The notes: a model not told the origin generated them from the sequence alone. Numbered from the stretch's first letter, positions 28,398-37,292 are shown. The stretch is 64,000 nt of DNA from Streptococcus henryi DSM 19005 (GCF_000376985.1 NZ_AQYA01000037.1:248001-312000), one strand, 5' to 3'. Numbers and translations are program-made.

Positions 28398-28422
28398 AAA
28401 ACACAGTTGAATGCTGTGTTTT
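28398..28422 (+). promoter_or_regulatory. 5'-UTR hairpin with U-tract before the nitroreductase gene
   Basis: AAAACACAG (28398-28406) pairs with CTGTGTTTT (28414-28422). It looks like an intrinsic terminator but starts only about 8 bases after the predicted transcript start. It may end upstream readthrough, stabilise the 5' end, or both. Confidence 0.6.
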
Positions 28423-28441
28423 TGTTTTGGAGGAAGTCTAA

Positions 28442-29074
28442 ATGACACAAGTAACAAATAATTTTTCAGAGCTCACTTTTGGGCGCCGTTCAGTCCGTTC
28501 ATTTGATACATCTGTAAAAATTTCACACGAAGAAATGTTAGAAATGATTGATGAAGCTGTTAAAGCACCATCATCAGTTAACATGCAGCCTTGGCGTTTT
28601 GTCATCGCAGAGAGCGATGAAGCTAAAGCAATTTTGAAACCACTTATCCGTTTCAATACTTTGCAAAATGAGACATCATCAGCCATGGTGCTAGTTTTTG
28701 GAGATATGAAGAGCCAAGAACGTGCTGAAGAAATCTATGGTAAAGCTGTTGCTGAAGGCAAGATGCCGGAGGAAGTAAAAGAGCAGCAATTGGCAACTAT
28801 TGTTCCAATGTATGATAATTCACCAAAAGAAGTTATGAATGACATCGTTCACATTGATGCTAGCCTAGCTGCTATGCAATTGATGTTGGTTGCGCGTGCA
28901 CACGGTTATGACACCAATCCAATCGGTGGTTTTGAAAAAGATCAGTTGGCACAGGCTTTTGGTCTTGATCCTGAACGCTATATTCCTGTTATTATCTTGG
29001 CTATCGGAAAAGCAAAAGATGCAGGCTACCCATCTGTTCGTCTTGATGCTTCAGAAGTGACAAGTTTTAAATAA
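28442..29074 (+). CDS. Nitroreductase family protein (second paralogue)
   Basis: This 210-residue FMN-type nitroreductase has FGRRSVRSFD near residue 14 (FMN-binding Arg), APSSVNMQPWRFVIAE (about 41-56), and GYDTNPIGGFEKDQL near 158. The start is ATG behind GGAGG. The next gene begins 10 bases after its stop and codes for a DJ-1/PfpI protein, suggesting joint handling of reactive electrophiles or quinones (inference from family roles). Substrates are not known. Confidence 0.92.
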   Translation: MTQVTNNFSELTFGRRSVRSFDTSVKISHEEMLEMIDEAVKAPSSVNMQPWRFVIAESDEAKAILKPLIRFNTLQNETSSAMVLVFGDMKSQERAEEIYGKAVAEGKMPEEVKEQQLATIVPMYDNSPKEVMNDIVHIDASLAAMQLMLVARAHGYDTNPIGGFEKDQLAQAFGLDPERYIPVIILAIGKAKDAGYPSVRLDASEVTSFK

Positions 29075-29084
29075 GGAGCGATTC

Positions 29085-29768
29085 ATGACAAAAGCACTAA
29101 TTGTATTAACAAACGTTGAAAAATATAGCCCATCAAACCGCCCAACTGGACTTTGGTTGGGAGAATTAACACATTTCTATGAACACATGGACAAAGCTGG
29201 TGTAGAGGTTGACTTTGTTAGCCCACTGGGAGGCTATGTACCCCTTGATCCGCACAGCATGAGCTTCCTAAATGAAACGGATTTGCATTACTATAATAAT
29301 CGCGATTTTGTTTCAAAAGCCCTTGCAAATACCAAAAAGCCTGAAGAAATCAATTCATCAGACTATGATTTTATCTACTATACTGGTGGACATGGAACTA
29401 TGTGGGATTTTCCTGAAAATGCAGAGCTCGCTAAGATTGCGTCTGACATCTATCAAAATGGCGGAATTATTTCGGCAGTTTGTCATGGTGTTGTCGGCCT
29501 TCTTCCTATTATGGATGAAAATGGCAGAGCTTTGATTGCAGGAAAGACTGTCACAGGTTTCACCAATGAAGAAGAAGATATGAATGGTACAACTGACATC
29601 GTACCATATTTGACAGAAGATGTTCTCAAAGACAAAGGTGCAAATTATGAGAAAGAAGCAGCTTTTTCACCAGTTGTACGCGTTGACGGTCGCTTGATGA
29701 CAGGTCAAAATCCACAATCAGCTGGCTTACTCGGAAAAACAGTTGTAGAAGCACTTGGACTAAAATAA
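29085..29768 (+). CDS. DJ-1/PfpI family protein (Hsp31-like, class I GATase fold)
   Basis: This 227-residue protein has the nucleophile-elbow motif SAVCHGVVGLL near residue 130 with the reactive Cys and adjacent His, and YYTGGHGTMWDFPEN near 100, typical of Hsp31-like glyoxalase III/deglycase proteins. Family members detoxify methylglyoxal-type aldehydes or act as stress chaperones. The start is ATG with AAGGAGCG 7 bases upstream. It is cotranscribed with the nitroreductase gene and followed by a terminator. Confidence 0.92.
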   Translation: MTKALIVLTNVEKYSPSNRPTGLWLGELTHFYEHMDKAGVEVDFVSPLGGYVPLDPHSMSFLNETDLHYYNNRDFVSKALANTKKPEEINSSDYDFIYYTGGHGTMWDFPENAELAKIASDIYQNGGIISAVCHGVVGLLPIMDENGRALIAGKTVTGFTNEEEDMNGTTDIVPYLTEDVLKDKGANYEKEAAFSPVVRVDGRLMTGQNPQSAGLLGKTVVEALGLK

Positions 29769-29773
29769 TTTAT

Positions 29774-29838
29774 AAAAAAAGAAACTCCATCTCTCGTTCA
29801 CAATATAATTGGACGGAAGAGCTGAGTTTCTTTTTTTT
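29774..29838 (+). terminator. Terminator of the nitroreductase/DJ-1 operon
   Basis: An A-rich arm ending GAAACTC (to 29786) pairs with GAGTTTC plus a T-tract (29824-29838). The loop of about 37 bases is long. Confidence 0.75.
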
Positions 29839-29875
29839 GGTTTATACTCCTTTATAATCAAAACGATACATTGTC

Positions 29876-29977
29876 ATACTCAATGAAAATCAAAATTTGA
29901 GGAGCAAGCCGACGCAGATATACCTAAGGGTAGGTAAGAAGGCTTAAGGATCTATCATTTTGATTTTCGAAGAGTAT
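29876..29977. repeat. BOX-like intergenic repeat, copy 2
   Basis: A 102-bp element with the same termini as copy 1 (ATACTCAATGAAAATC and GATTTTCGAAGAGTAT) and the shared core AAGCCGACGCAGA. It lies between two convergent operons. Confidence 0.8.
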
Positions 29978-30054
29978 CAGCTTCGACTTGCCATAGACCA
30001 GTATAGCCTTCGCCTAACTTCCTCATCTGATTTTATTTGAGTATTACAGTAAAA

Positions 30055-30074
30055 CCACTAGCAAAAACTAGTGG
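30055..30074 (-). terminator. Terminator of mnmE
   Basis: CCACTAG (30055-30061) pairs with CTAGTGG (30068-30074). Read on the minus strand, the stem is followed by TTTT, just past the mnmE stop codon. Confidence 0.8.
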
Positions 30075-30081
30075 CTTTATT

Positions 30082-31455
30082 TTATTTACCAAGACAGAAT
30101 TGGCTAAAGAGTTGTGTAATTAGTTCATCAGGGGCAGCATCCCCGGTGATTTCACCAAGGATTTCCCATGTACGGGTCATATCAACTTGGAGCAGATCAA
30201 CTGGCATGCCCAATTCAAGTCCTTCGTTAACAGCCTGCAAACTCTGCACCGCTTTTTCAATCAGAGAAATATGGCGGGCATTTGAAAGGTAAGTAGCATC
30301 TTGTTCAACGATTCCAGCATTATCAAAGAAGAGTTGGTTGATGCGGTCTTCAATTTGATCAATGTTTTGGTTTTCAAGAACAGAAATTCGGATGACATCG
30401 GCAGGCAATTCATGGGCCTTGATTTGTTCAGGTAAATCTGTTTTGTTGAGGAGGATGATACGGTTGCTGTCCTTGCTCAATTCAAGCAGAGTACGGTCTT
30501 GCTCAGTCAATGGTTCAGAGGCGTTAAGAACAAGAAGAACCAAATCAGCTTCATTAAGTGCTTTTTTGGAGCGTTCAACACCAATTTTTTCTACAACGTC
30601 GTCAGTTTCACGGATACCAGCGGTATCAACCAATTTCAATGGTACACCCTTGATGTTGACATATTCTTCAATAACGTCACGGGTCGTCCCTGCAATATCA
30701 GTAACAATGGCTTTATCTTCACGCAAGAGATTGTTGAGAAGGCTTGATTTACCAACGTTTGGACGACCGATGATTGCAGTTGAAAGTCCTTCACGAAGGA
30801 TTTTGCCCCGTTTTGCGGTGCGCAGCAAATTTTCCAAAAGGGTCTGGAACTCTTCAGTTTTCTCACGCATGAGAGCAGTGGTCATTTCCTCAACGTCATC
30901 GTATTCAGGATAGTCGATGTTAACTTCAACTTGTGCTAAAGTGTTGAGGATTTCTTGACGGGTGTTATCGATAAGGTCTTTGAGAGAACCATCAAGTTGT
31001 TTAACTGCAATATTCATGGCCTTATCAGTTTTGGCACGGATGATGTCCATGACAGCTTCGGCCTGAGTCAAGTCCACACGACCATTGAGAAAGGCACGCT
31101 TAGTGAACTCACCAGGCTCTGCCATTCTTGCGCCTTGGCGCAAAATCAGTTGCAGAATCTCGTTGGTTACAGCAACCCCACCGTGGGTATTGATTTCAAT
31201 GATGTCCTCGCGCGTGAAAGTCTTAGGCGCACGCATAACGCCCACCATAACCTCATCCAAAATCTCATCCTTTTCAGCATCGAGGATGTGGCCATAATTG
31301 AGGGTATGAGATGCTACTTGGGTCAAATCCTTACCCTTGAAGATTTTTTGGGCAATAGCTAGCGCATCAGAACCAGAAATCCTGACAATCCCGATAGCCC
31401 CCTCACCAAGAGGCGTAGAAATAGCAGTAATGGTATCAAATTCTTTGGTAATCAT
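30082..31455 (-). CDS. mnmE: tRNA uridine-5-carboxymethylaminomethyl modification GTPase
   Basis: This 457-residue GTPase works with MnmG to modify the wobble uridine of certain tRNAs. The N-terminal tetrahydrofolate-binding part begins [19 protein letters not shown]. The G domain has [12 protein letters not shown] (near residue 225), [10 protein letters not shown] and NKTD. The protein ends with the invariant C-terminal CLGK. I start at ATG 31455 (AAGGAAA upstream on the minus strand), as in known MnmE proteins; a longer frame from 31515 lacks an RBS. It is the only minus-strand gene between 1 and 37 kb. Confidence 0.97.
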   Translation of the reverse strand: MITKEFDTITAISTPLGEGAIGIVRISGSDALAIAQKIFKGKDLTQVASHTLNYGHILDAEKDEILDEVMVGVMRAPKTFTREDIIEINTHGGVAVTNEILQLILRQGARMAEPGEFTKRAFLNGRVDLTQAEAVMDIIRAKTDKAMNIAVKQLDGSLKDLIDNTRQEILNTLAQVEVNIDYPEYDDVEEMTTALMREKTEEFQTLLENLLRTAKRGKILREGLSTAIIGRPNVGKSSLLNNLLREDKAIVTDIAGTTRDVIEEYVNIKGVPLKLVDTAGIRETDDVVEKIGVERSKKALNEADLVLLVLNASEPLTEQDRTLLELSKDSNRIILLNKTDLPEQIKAHELPADVIRISVLENQNIDQIEDRINQLFFDNAGIVEQDATYLSNARHISLIEKAVQSLQAVNEGLELGMPVDLLQVDMTRTWEILGEITGDAAPDELITQLFSQFCLGK

Positions 31456-31549
31456 AATGTTTTCCTTGTATAAATTGATATCAATTGAATAAAGGCATGA
31501 ATGAAATCCATACAAATAAAATCAATTGACGATTTTTAATCATACCTGT

Positions 31550-31578
31550 ATTGTAACCTAAATTGACCAAGCAATCAA
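31550..31578 (-). promoter_or_regulatory. Promoter of mnmE
   Basis: On the minus strand, TTGATT (31578-31573), a 17-base spacer and TACAAT (31555-31550). Confidence 0.7.
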
Positions 31579-31690
31579 ACCTTTAATTCAAGCAAAGTTA
31601 GTAAATGTATCCAAAACTGAAGGTGCTAAAACCTGTTGATCTATCTTGGCTCTACTCTACAGAAATTGTTTCCAAAATCCGAACAAGTCA

Positions 31691-31699
31691 TGGTATAAT
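31691..31699 (+). promoter_or_regulatory. Extended -10 promoter of rpiA
   Basis: TGGTATAAT gives a perfect -10 with an extended TG; the -35 is weak. It lies 40 bases before the ATG. Confidence 0.65.
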
Positions 31700-31739
31700 A
31701 GTTAATTAGAGAGTATATCTCAAATTTCTGGAGGTAATC

Positions 31740-32414
31740 ATGGAAGAACTCAAAAAAATCGCTGGTGTGACAGCTGCGCAATATGTCAAAGACGGCATGA
31801 TTGTTGGACTCGGGACTGGTTCAACGGCTTATTATTTTGTTGAAGAAATTGGTCGTCGTGTCAATGAAGAAGGCCTTGAAGTCGTTGGTGTTACAACGTC
31901 AAGTCAAACAACAGCACAAGCTGAATCACTCGGTATTCCTTTGAAATCTGTTGATGATATTGATGTCATCGATGTCACAGTTGATGGTGCTGACGAAGTT
32001 GATACAGCCTTCAATGGTATTAAAGGTGGCGGCGGAGCCCTTCTTATGGAAAAAATTGTTGCAACGCCAACAAAGGAATATATCTGGGTTGTTGATGAAT
32101 CTAAGATGGTTGAAAAACTAGGAGCCTTTAAATTGCCAGTTGAAGTGGTTCAGTATGGTGCTGAACGCATCTTCCGCCAATTTGAAGCTAAAGGATACAA
32201 ACCATCATTTAGAGAAAAAGATGGTGTTCGTTTTGTCACTGATATGAAAAACTACATCATTGACTTGGATCTTGGTGTTATTGAAAATCCTGTTACTTTC
32301 GGAAATGAACTAAAGGCTATGACAGGGATTGTAGAACACGGTCTTTTCAACGGCATGGTTAATAAAGTCATTGTTGCTGGAAAAGATGGTGTTAAAATCC
32401 TAGAAGCAAAATAA
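31740..32414 (+). CDS. rpiA: Ribose-5-phosphate isomerase A
   Basis: This 224-residue enzyme interconverts ribose 5-phosphate and ribulose 5-phosphate. [14 protein letters not shown] (about residues 22-35) forms the phosphate loop, DGADEVD (about 81-87) has the catalytic Asp residues, and [11 protein letters not shown] (about 95-105) includes the conserved Lys. ATG start with GGAGG. It is the first gene of a pentose and nucleoside salvage set, with deoB starting 52 bases downstream. Confidence 0.97.
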   Translation: MEELKKIAGVTAAQYVKDGMIVGLGTGSTAYYFVEEIGRRVNEEGLEVVGVTTSSQTTAQAESLGIPLKSVDDIDVIDVTVDGADEVDTAFNGIKGGGGALLMEKIVATPTKEYIWVVDESKMVEKLGAFKLPVEVVQYGAERIFRQFEAKGYKPSFREKDGVRFVTDMKNYIIDLDLGVIENPVTFGNELKAMTGIVEHGLFNGMVNKVIVAGKDGVKILEAK

Positions 32415-32466
32415 ATTTTTTATAGGTTTTGGGTGCTAACCGTAACCACCCTTAGAAGGATAAAAA

Positions 32467-33678
32467 ATGTCTAAATTTAATCGTATTCACTTAGTTGTGC
32501 TTGATTCAGTTGGTATTGGAGCTGCTCCAGATGCCAATAACTTTGTCAATGCTGGCGTACCAGATGGCGCATCTGACACATTGGGTCATATTTCTAAAAC
32601 AGTTGGACTTAATGTTCCAAATATGGCAAAAATCGGTCTTGGAAATATTCCACGCGAAACGCCACTAAAAACAGTTCCAGCAGAAGCTAACCCAACGGGA
32701 TATGTGACAAAACTCGAAGAAGTCTCACTTGGTAAGGATACTATGACAGGTCACTGGGAAATCATGGGACTTAACATTACTGAACCATTTGATACATTCT
32801 GGAATGGCTTCCCAGAAGAAATTTTGACTAAAATCGAAGAGTTTTCAGGTCGCAAAGTTATTCGTGAAGCTAACAAACCTTATTCTGGAACAGCCGTCAT
32901 CGATGACTTTGGTCCCCGTCAAATGGAAACTGGCGAGTTGATTATCTACACATCAGCTGACCCAGTTCTTCAAATCGCAGCTCACGAGGACATCATTCCT
33001 CTTGATGAACTCTATAAAATCTGCGAATATGCGCGCAGCATTACCCTAGACCGTCCAGCCCTTTTGGGACGTATCATCGCCCGCCCTTATGTCGGTGAGC
33101 CAGGCAACTTCACGCGTACAGCTAACCGTCGTGACCTTGCCGTGTCACCATTCGAAGACACTGTTCTTAATAAATTGGCTGACGCTGGTGTACCAACTTA
33201 TGGTGTTGGTAAAATCAATGACATCTTTAATGGTTCAGGGATTACCAACGACATGGGCCACAACAAATCAAACAGCCATGGTATGGATACTTTGATTAAA
33301 ACGATGGGCTTGCCAGAGTTCACAAAAGGTTTCTCATTTACTAACCTTGTTGATTTCGATGCCCTTTATGGCCACCGTCGTAACGCCCACGGTTACCGCG
33401 ACTGCCTCCATGAATTTGACGAGCGCCTTCCAGAAATCATGGCTGCTATGAAAGAAGATGACCTTCTCCTCATCACGGCTGACCACGGAAATGACCCAAC
33501 ATACGCAGGAACAGACCACACACGTGAGTACATTCCACTCCTTGCTTACAGCCCAGCCTTGACTGGCAATGGTGTCATCCCACAAGGACACTTTGCCGAC
33601 ATCTCAGCAACCATCGCTGAAAACTTTGGTGTTGATACAGCCATGATTGGAGAGAGCTTCCTCAAGCACTTGATTTAA
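32467..33678 (+). CDS. deoB: Phosphopentomutase
   Basis: This 403-residue manganese-dependent enzyme of the alkaline phosphatase superfamily interconverts (deoxy)ribose 1- and 5-phosphate. The N-terminal metal motif [13 protein letters not shown], the phosphothreonine loop [10 protein letters not shown] (near residue 94) and the C-terminal [18 protein letters not shown] motif are intact. It links the products of the nucleoside phosphorylases downstream to RpiA upstream. The start is ATG after AGAAGG. Confidence 0.97.
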   Translation: MSKFNRIHLVVLDSVGIGAAPDANNFVNAGVPDGASDTLGHISKTVGLNVPNMAKIGLGNIPRETPLKTVPAEANPTGYVTKLEEVSLGKDTMTGHWEIMGLNITEPFDTFWNGFPEEILTKIEEFSGRKVIREANKPYSGTAVIDDFGPRQMETGELIIYTSADPVLQIAAHEDIIPLDELYKICEYARSITLDRPALLGRIIARPYVGEPGNFTRTANRRDLAVSPFEDTVLNKLADAGVPTYGVGKINDIFNGSGITNDMGHNKSNSHGMDTLIKTMGLPEFTKGFSFTNLVDFDALYGHRRNAHGYRDCLHEFDERLPEIMAAMKEDDLLLITADHGNDPTYAGTDHTREYIPLLAYSPALTGNGVIPQGHFADISATIAENFGVDTAMIGESFLKHLI

Positions 33679-33715
33679 GGTTTTCATGGAAATAGCAGAG
33701 CAGATAGGAGGATTT

Positions 33716-34284
33716 ATGTCTCAAGAAGTTGAAAAAGTTGAGTGCTTAATTAGTGAAATCAATTAGTTGCACACTAAATTTTTCGAAGACTATTTCAATC
33801 CTGACAAAATCAGCACCAATAACCTAGCTCTGCCAATCCTTAGAGTCCCAAAAGAACATATTCTCTCCTATCGCCTGAATTTGCATGAGTCCATTAATGA
33901 CTATCTTTACCGTGCAGATGTCAAGGATATTAATTTCTATTACCGCGTAAAAACAGGAGAGTCTATTTTAGACAAAATTGAACGCTATCAAGCGAGACAA
34001 ACAAAGTACCCTGTCAATAATATCTTGAATGATATTTTTGGAGCACGAATGATTCTCAATTCAGACGATATCGCTTTGATTATATCGAAATTAGATGACT
34101 GGAAAGAGCAATACGGACTAAAAAATTGGTATCTTAGGGATGTAGAGGATATGTAGGGATTCATATCTATTTTAAAAATGCCTCTAATTTTTATTATCCT
34201 TGGGAGTTGCAACTATGGGATGAGAAAGATGCAGAGTCAAATATAGAAAGCCATCTAAAATACAAACGAAATTTCGTCAAATAA
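33716..34284 (+). pseudogene. RelA/SpoT-domain (GTP pyrophosphokinase-like) gene with two lesions
   Basis: An ATG at 33716 behind AGGAGG opens a frame stopped after 16 codons by TAG (33764-33766). The same frame then continues for 129 codons (YRVKTGESILDKIERY, DIFGARMIL typical of alarmone-synthetase cores) to a TAG near 34154. One frame over, GYVGIHIYFKN, FYYPWELQLWDEKDAE and HLKYKR run to TAA at 34282-34284. Adding one G at the GAGGATAT near 34147 joins the last two parts. So one nonsense mutation and one frameshift have broken a small RelA/SpoT-like protein of about 190 residues. An intact relP lies at 62815. Confidence 0.8.
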
Positions 34285-34294
34285 GGAAAAAACT

Positions 34295-35116
34295 ATGACT
34301 GAAGAATTAACATTACTTGAAAAAATTGAAGAAGCTCGCCACTTCCTAAAATGGCGCGGTTGCGACCAACCAGAATTTGGATTAATTCTAGGATCTGGCT
34401 TGGGAGAATTAGCTGAAGAAATCACAGATTCTATCACTGTTGACTACAAAGACATTCCACACTGGGGCGTGTCAACAGTAGCAGGACATGCTGGCAAATT
34501 AGTATACGGAAATCTTGGCGGACACAAAGTCCTTGCCCTTCAAGGTCGTTTCCACTACTATGAAGGAAATCCTATGGAAGTCGTGACATTCCCGGTTCGT
34601 GTCATGAAAGCACTTGGTTGTGAAGGTGTTATCGTAACTAACGCAGCTGGAGGAATTGGCTACGGTCCAGGCACCCTTATGGCCATTACTGATCACATCA
34701 ATATGACAGGAACCAATCCATTAATCGGTCCAAACTTGGATGATTTCGGACCACGCTTCCCAGACATGTCTAAAGCCTACACACCAGAATACCGTCAAAT
34801 TGCTCATCAAGTAGCTGAAAAATCAGGAATCAAATTGGACGACGGTGTTTACATTGGAGTATCAGGACCAACTTACGAAACACCAGCAGAAATCCGCGCC
34901 TTCAAGACACTAGGAGCTGATGCAGTTGGCATGTCAACAGTGCCAGAAGTTATCGTGGCAGCCCACTCAGGCCTTAAAGTACTTGGAATCTCAGCTATCA
35001 CTAACCACGCAGCTGGCTTCCAAGAAGAACTCAACCACGAAGAAGTAGTAGAAGTCACACAACGCATCAAAGAGGACTTCAAAGGACTAATTAAAGCTAT
35101 TTTGGCTGAATTGTAA
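34295..35116 (+). CDS. punA: Purine nucleoside phosphorylase (PNP-I, trimeric inosine/guanosine type)
   Basis: This 273-residue enzyme splits inosine, guanosine and deoxy forms to base plus ribose 1-phosphate. GSGLGELAEEI (about residues 31-41) binds phosphate. LQGRFHYYEGN (about 81-91) and VTNAAGGIGYGPGTLM are family-defining, and an Asn-containing ITNHAAGF near the C-terminus contacts the purine. ATG with AAGGA 9 bases before. It follows the RelA/SpoT pseudogene by 10 bases and is part of the deoB salvage unit. Confidence 0.94.
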   Translation: MTEELTLLEKIEEARHFLKWRGCDQPEFGLILGSGLGELAEEITDSITVDYKDIPHWGVSTVAGHAGKLVYGNLGGHKVLALQGRFHYYEGNPMEVVTFPVRVMKALGCEGVIVTNAAGGIGYGPGTLMAITDHINMTGTNPLIGPNLDDFGPRFPDMSKAYTPEYRQIAHQVAEKSGIKLDDGVYIGVSGPTYETPAEIRAFKTLGADAVGMSTVPEVIVAAHSGLKVLGISAITNHAAGFQEELNHEEVVEVTQRIKEDFKGLIKAILAEL

Positions 35117-35130
35117 TATGAAATAAGCAA

Positions 35131-35158
35131 CTTGACTATTTACTAACCTTTTATATTG
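35131..35158 (+). promoter_or_regulatory. Possible promoter of the deoD leader
   Basis: TTGACT (35131-35136), a 16-base spacer and TATTGT (35153-35158). This would give a leader of nearly 600 bases. Confidence 0.45.
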
Positions 35159-35250
35159 TTTATGATTTTATGCTCAATCATTTTGCAAGACCTATTGCTC
35201 CCTATGATGAAGTATAGGAATGATAGTATCCAAGAATAAAAGATTTGTAA

Positions 35251-35425
35251 AGCGTCAGCTTATCAAGCGGTCGAAGACCGCTATTGGCGACGCAGTCGCC
35301 CTAACCGACAGTTTCCGTCGTAGCGATAGCCAGATAAGTGAACTTATCCGGCAGGGAAATTGAGAGACTCTGGCTCTCAATTTAGCCATGGAATTCCGAA
35401 GGAAGTCGCTGGCACCCCACGCTAG
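35251..35425 (+). promoter_or_regulatory. Palindrome-rich 5' part of the deoD leader
   Basis: Perfect hairpins follow each other: AGCGGTC/GACCGCT (35266-35272 with 35276-35282), GGCGAC/GTCGCC (35286-35291 with 35295-35300), GATAAG/CTTATC (35333-35338 with 35343-35348) and AAATTGAGAG/CTCTCAATTT (35357-35366 with 35374-35383). Alternative partners also exist: GCGTC at 35252-35256 with GACGC at 35289-35293, and CTTATC at 35259-35264 with GATAAG at 35333-35338. No ORF is evident. Confidence 0.6.
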
Positions 35426-35460
35426 TTAAGGGAATTGTCAAAAGAAAAAAAGAAAAAACA

Positions 35461-35657
35461 AAAGAAAGGCTAGAGGGTTGAGTTTTCAGATTTGAACTCG
35501 GGCTAGAGACCTCTGACTTTCGAATAATAAAATAAAAAGAAAGGTAAGGTCACCGTATTTAGGAAACTGAATACGGTCGGAAAGCTCCTTTCAAACACTA
35601 TAAATTAAAAGAAAGGCTGGAGGGCCGAGTTTTCAGATTTGAACTCGGGCTAGAGAC
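35461..35657 (+). repeat. Repeated hairpin modules in the deoD leader, each starting AAAGAAAGG
   Basis: A 50-nt sequence at 35461-35510 recurs at 35608-35657 with three differences. A third AAAGAAAGG begins a different hairpin at 35536. In module 1, GAAAG and AGAGG pair with CCTCT and CTTTC (35510-35521). In module 2, GAAAGG (35539-35544) pairs with CCTTTC (35587-35592) around ACCGTATT/AATACGGT. So the ribosome-site-like motif is sequestered in the first two modules. Confidence 0.7.
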
Positions 35658-35749
35658 TGTGCAAAAAAGATAAATCTTCTTAGACGCAAGCGTCGTCATC
35701 AGATTTCCTATTTTTGCTTTGTCTCTTTAACGCCCTCTGTATCATTATT
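35647..35749 (+). promoter_or_regulatory. Structured RNA element before deoD (paralogue of the carB element)
   Basis: Nested helices: GGGC/GCCC (35647-35650 with 35732-35735), AGAC/GTCT (35654-35657 with 35721-35724), CAAAAA/TTTTTG (35662-35667 with 35711-35716), AAATCT/AGATTT (35672-35677 with 35701-35706) and GACGC/GCGTC (35683-35687 with 35690-35694). It ends TGTATCAT just before the ATG. The carB leader has the same architecture with compensated pairs. The nearest RBS-like GAAAGG is at 35611-35616, far upstream. Confidence 0.7.
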
Positions 35750-36460
35750 ATGAGTATTCATATTGAAGCTAAGCAAGGCGAAATCGCTGACAAAATTCTT
35801 CTTCCGGGAGATCCTTTGCGTGCAAAATTTATTGCTGAAAACTTCCTTGAAGATGCGGTATGTTTTAATAACATCCGTGGTATGCTTGGATACACTGGTA
35901 CATACAAAGGCCACCGTGTTTCTGTAATGGGAACTGGTATGGGGATGCCATCTATCTCTATCTATGCGCGTGAGCTTATTGTTGACTACGGAGTGAAAAA
36001 ACTCATCCGTGTTGGAACTGCAGGTTCTATTGATCCAGATGTTCACGTACGTGAATTGGTTCTTGCTCAAGCAGCGGCAACCAACTCTAATATCATCCGA
36101 AATGATTTTCCAGAGTATGATTTCCCACAAATTGCAGATTTCAAACTTTTGGACACTGCTTTTCATATTGCCCAAGACTTAGGCATGACAACACACGTTG
36201 GAAGCGTCTTGTCATCAGATGTTTTCTATTCAAACATGCCAGAACGTAATATGAAATTGGGAACACTTGGTGTTAAAGCTATCGAAATGGAAGCAGCTGC
36301 ACTTTACTATCTTGCTGCTCAGCACCATGTTCAAGCGCTTGGAATCATGACTATCTCTGACAGTCTTGTTCACCCAGAAGAGGACACGACAGCAGAAGAG
36401 CGTCAAACAACCTTTACTGACATGATGACTGTCGGTCTTGAAACATTGATTGCTGACTAA
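35750..36460 (+). CDS. deoD: Purine nucleoside phosphorylase DeoD-type (hexameric)
   Basis: This 236-residue enzyme phosphorolyses (deoxy)adenosine and other purine nucleosides. It starts [20 protein letters not shown], has [15 protein letters not shown] (about residues 62-76), and the substrate segment [13 protein letters not shown] (about 172-184) with the ribose-binding Met-Glu. ATG 35750 matches the standard DeoD N-terminus, yet no Shine-Dalgarno lies within 20 bases; a structured element separates the start from GAAAGG at 35611. Its stop overlaps the next ATG (TAATG). In several streptococci deoD borders the eps/cps locus, as here. Confidence 0.95.
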   Translation: MSIHIEAKQGEIADKILLPGDPLRAKFIAENFLEDAVCFNNIRGMLGYTGTYKGHRVSVMGTGMGMPSISIYARELIVDYGVKKLIRVGTAGSIDPDVHVRELVLAQAAATNSNIIRNDFPEYDFPQIADFKLLDTAFHIAQDLGMTTHVGSVLSSDVFYSNMPERNMKLGTLGVKAIEMEAAALYYLAAQHHVQALGIMTISDSLVHPEEDTTAEERQTTFTDMMTVGLETLIAD

Positions 36461-37230
36461 TGAAAGATTCATATAAGCACATAGGCATCCTTTTGGATGT
36501 CTATGCTTATAATCACGCCTGGAAAATAGCAGAGCATATGCCAGATTTTCCAGAGCAGTCACGTTATCTTCTGGAAATGTTGAAAGAGCGCAGAGAACTA
36601 AATATTGATTTTGTCTTTGAACATGAAGCAGAAAATCATGAAATCAAGGAAATGTATGGTTTCTCACTGATTTCAAATTCATGGGAAGAGGAGCTTTTGG
36701 CCAATTACATCATGGACTTAGAAGCTAAAGTCAAAAATGGAGATATCATTGATTTTGTCAGGGCAGTCAGCCCAATTCTCTATCGTCTCTTTTTCCGTCT
36801 TTTGAAAGATGAGATTCCTGATATCAAATCTTTTATTCATGATACAAAGAACGAACAATATGATACCTGGTTCTTCATGAAAATGAAGCAAAGCAATTAT
36901 CCAATATTTGAAAAATACCTAAAGGTAAAACGTGAAGGTAAAGTCACTTCAAAAAGCTTAGTTGAGCTCCTACAGTTTACAAGGTTGCCTAAAAGTATCA
37001 AAAAATTGGCAGTGGAACTCAGAAATTTTGAAAAATCGGTTCGAAATCCTTTAGCTCATCTCATTAAGCCCTTTGACGAAGAAGAGTTGCATCGGACAAC
37101 TAATTTCTCATCTCAAACCTTTCTAAATAAAATTATCCAGTTAGCCCAGTACTCTGGTATCAACTATAATAGGAAGACATTTTATTATGATCAAGTGAAT
37201 GAGATTATAAAAGAAGGCTTGTCTCGCTAG
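36460..37230 (+). CDS. HEPN-motif protein (Csm6 C-terminal-like), stand-alone
   Basis: This 256-residue protein overlaps deoD by one base (TAATG), so it is translationally coupled to it. The only clear motif is VRNPLAHLI near residue 201, an Rx4H motif of HEPN ribonucleases. The preceding helical region with ILLDVYAYNHAW near the start resembles the C-terminal part of Csm6-type proteins. The N-terminal CARF domain of full Csm6 is absent, and no CRISPR array or cas gene is in the window. It may be an RNase, a defence remnant or something else; function is unproven. A bidirectional terminator follows. Confidence 0.6.
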   Translation: MKDSYKHIGILLDVYAYNHAWKIAEHMPDFPEQSRYLLEMLKERRELNIDFVFEHEAENHEIKEMYGFSLISNSWEEELLANYIMDLEAKVKNGDIIDFVRAVSPILYRLFFRLLKDEIPDIKSFIHDTKNEQYDTWFFMKMKQSNYPIFEKYLKVKREGKVTSKSLVELLQFTRLPKSIKKLAVELRNFEKSVRNPLAHLIKPFDEEELHRTTNFSSQTFLNKIIQLAQYSGINYNRKTFYYDQVNEIIKEGLSR

Positions 37231-37247
37231 TTTTGTGAAATGGTATA

Positions 37248-37286
37248 AAAAAGTCCCAACTTGTAAAACAAGTTAAAGACTTTTCT
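37248..37286. terminator. Bidirectional terminator between the HEPN gene and cpsY
   Basis: AAAAAGTC and AACTTGT pair with ACAAGTT and GACTTTT around an AAA loop. The two genes converge here. Confidence 0.8.
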
Positions 37287-37292
37287 TCTATA

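Noticed and set aside
35461..35657. Possible CRISPR remnant in the deoD leader
   Set aside because: Only two 50-nt copies with hairpins and a structured interval; leader RNA explains them better.
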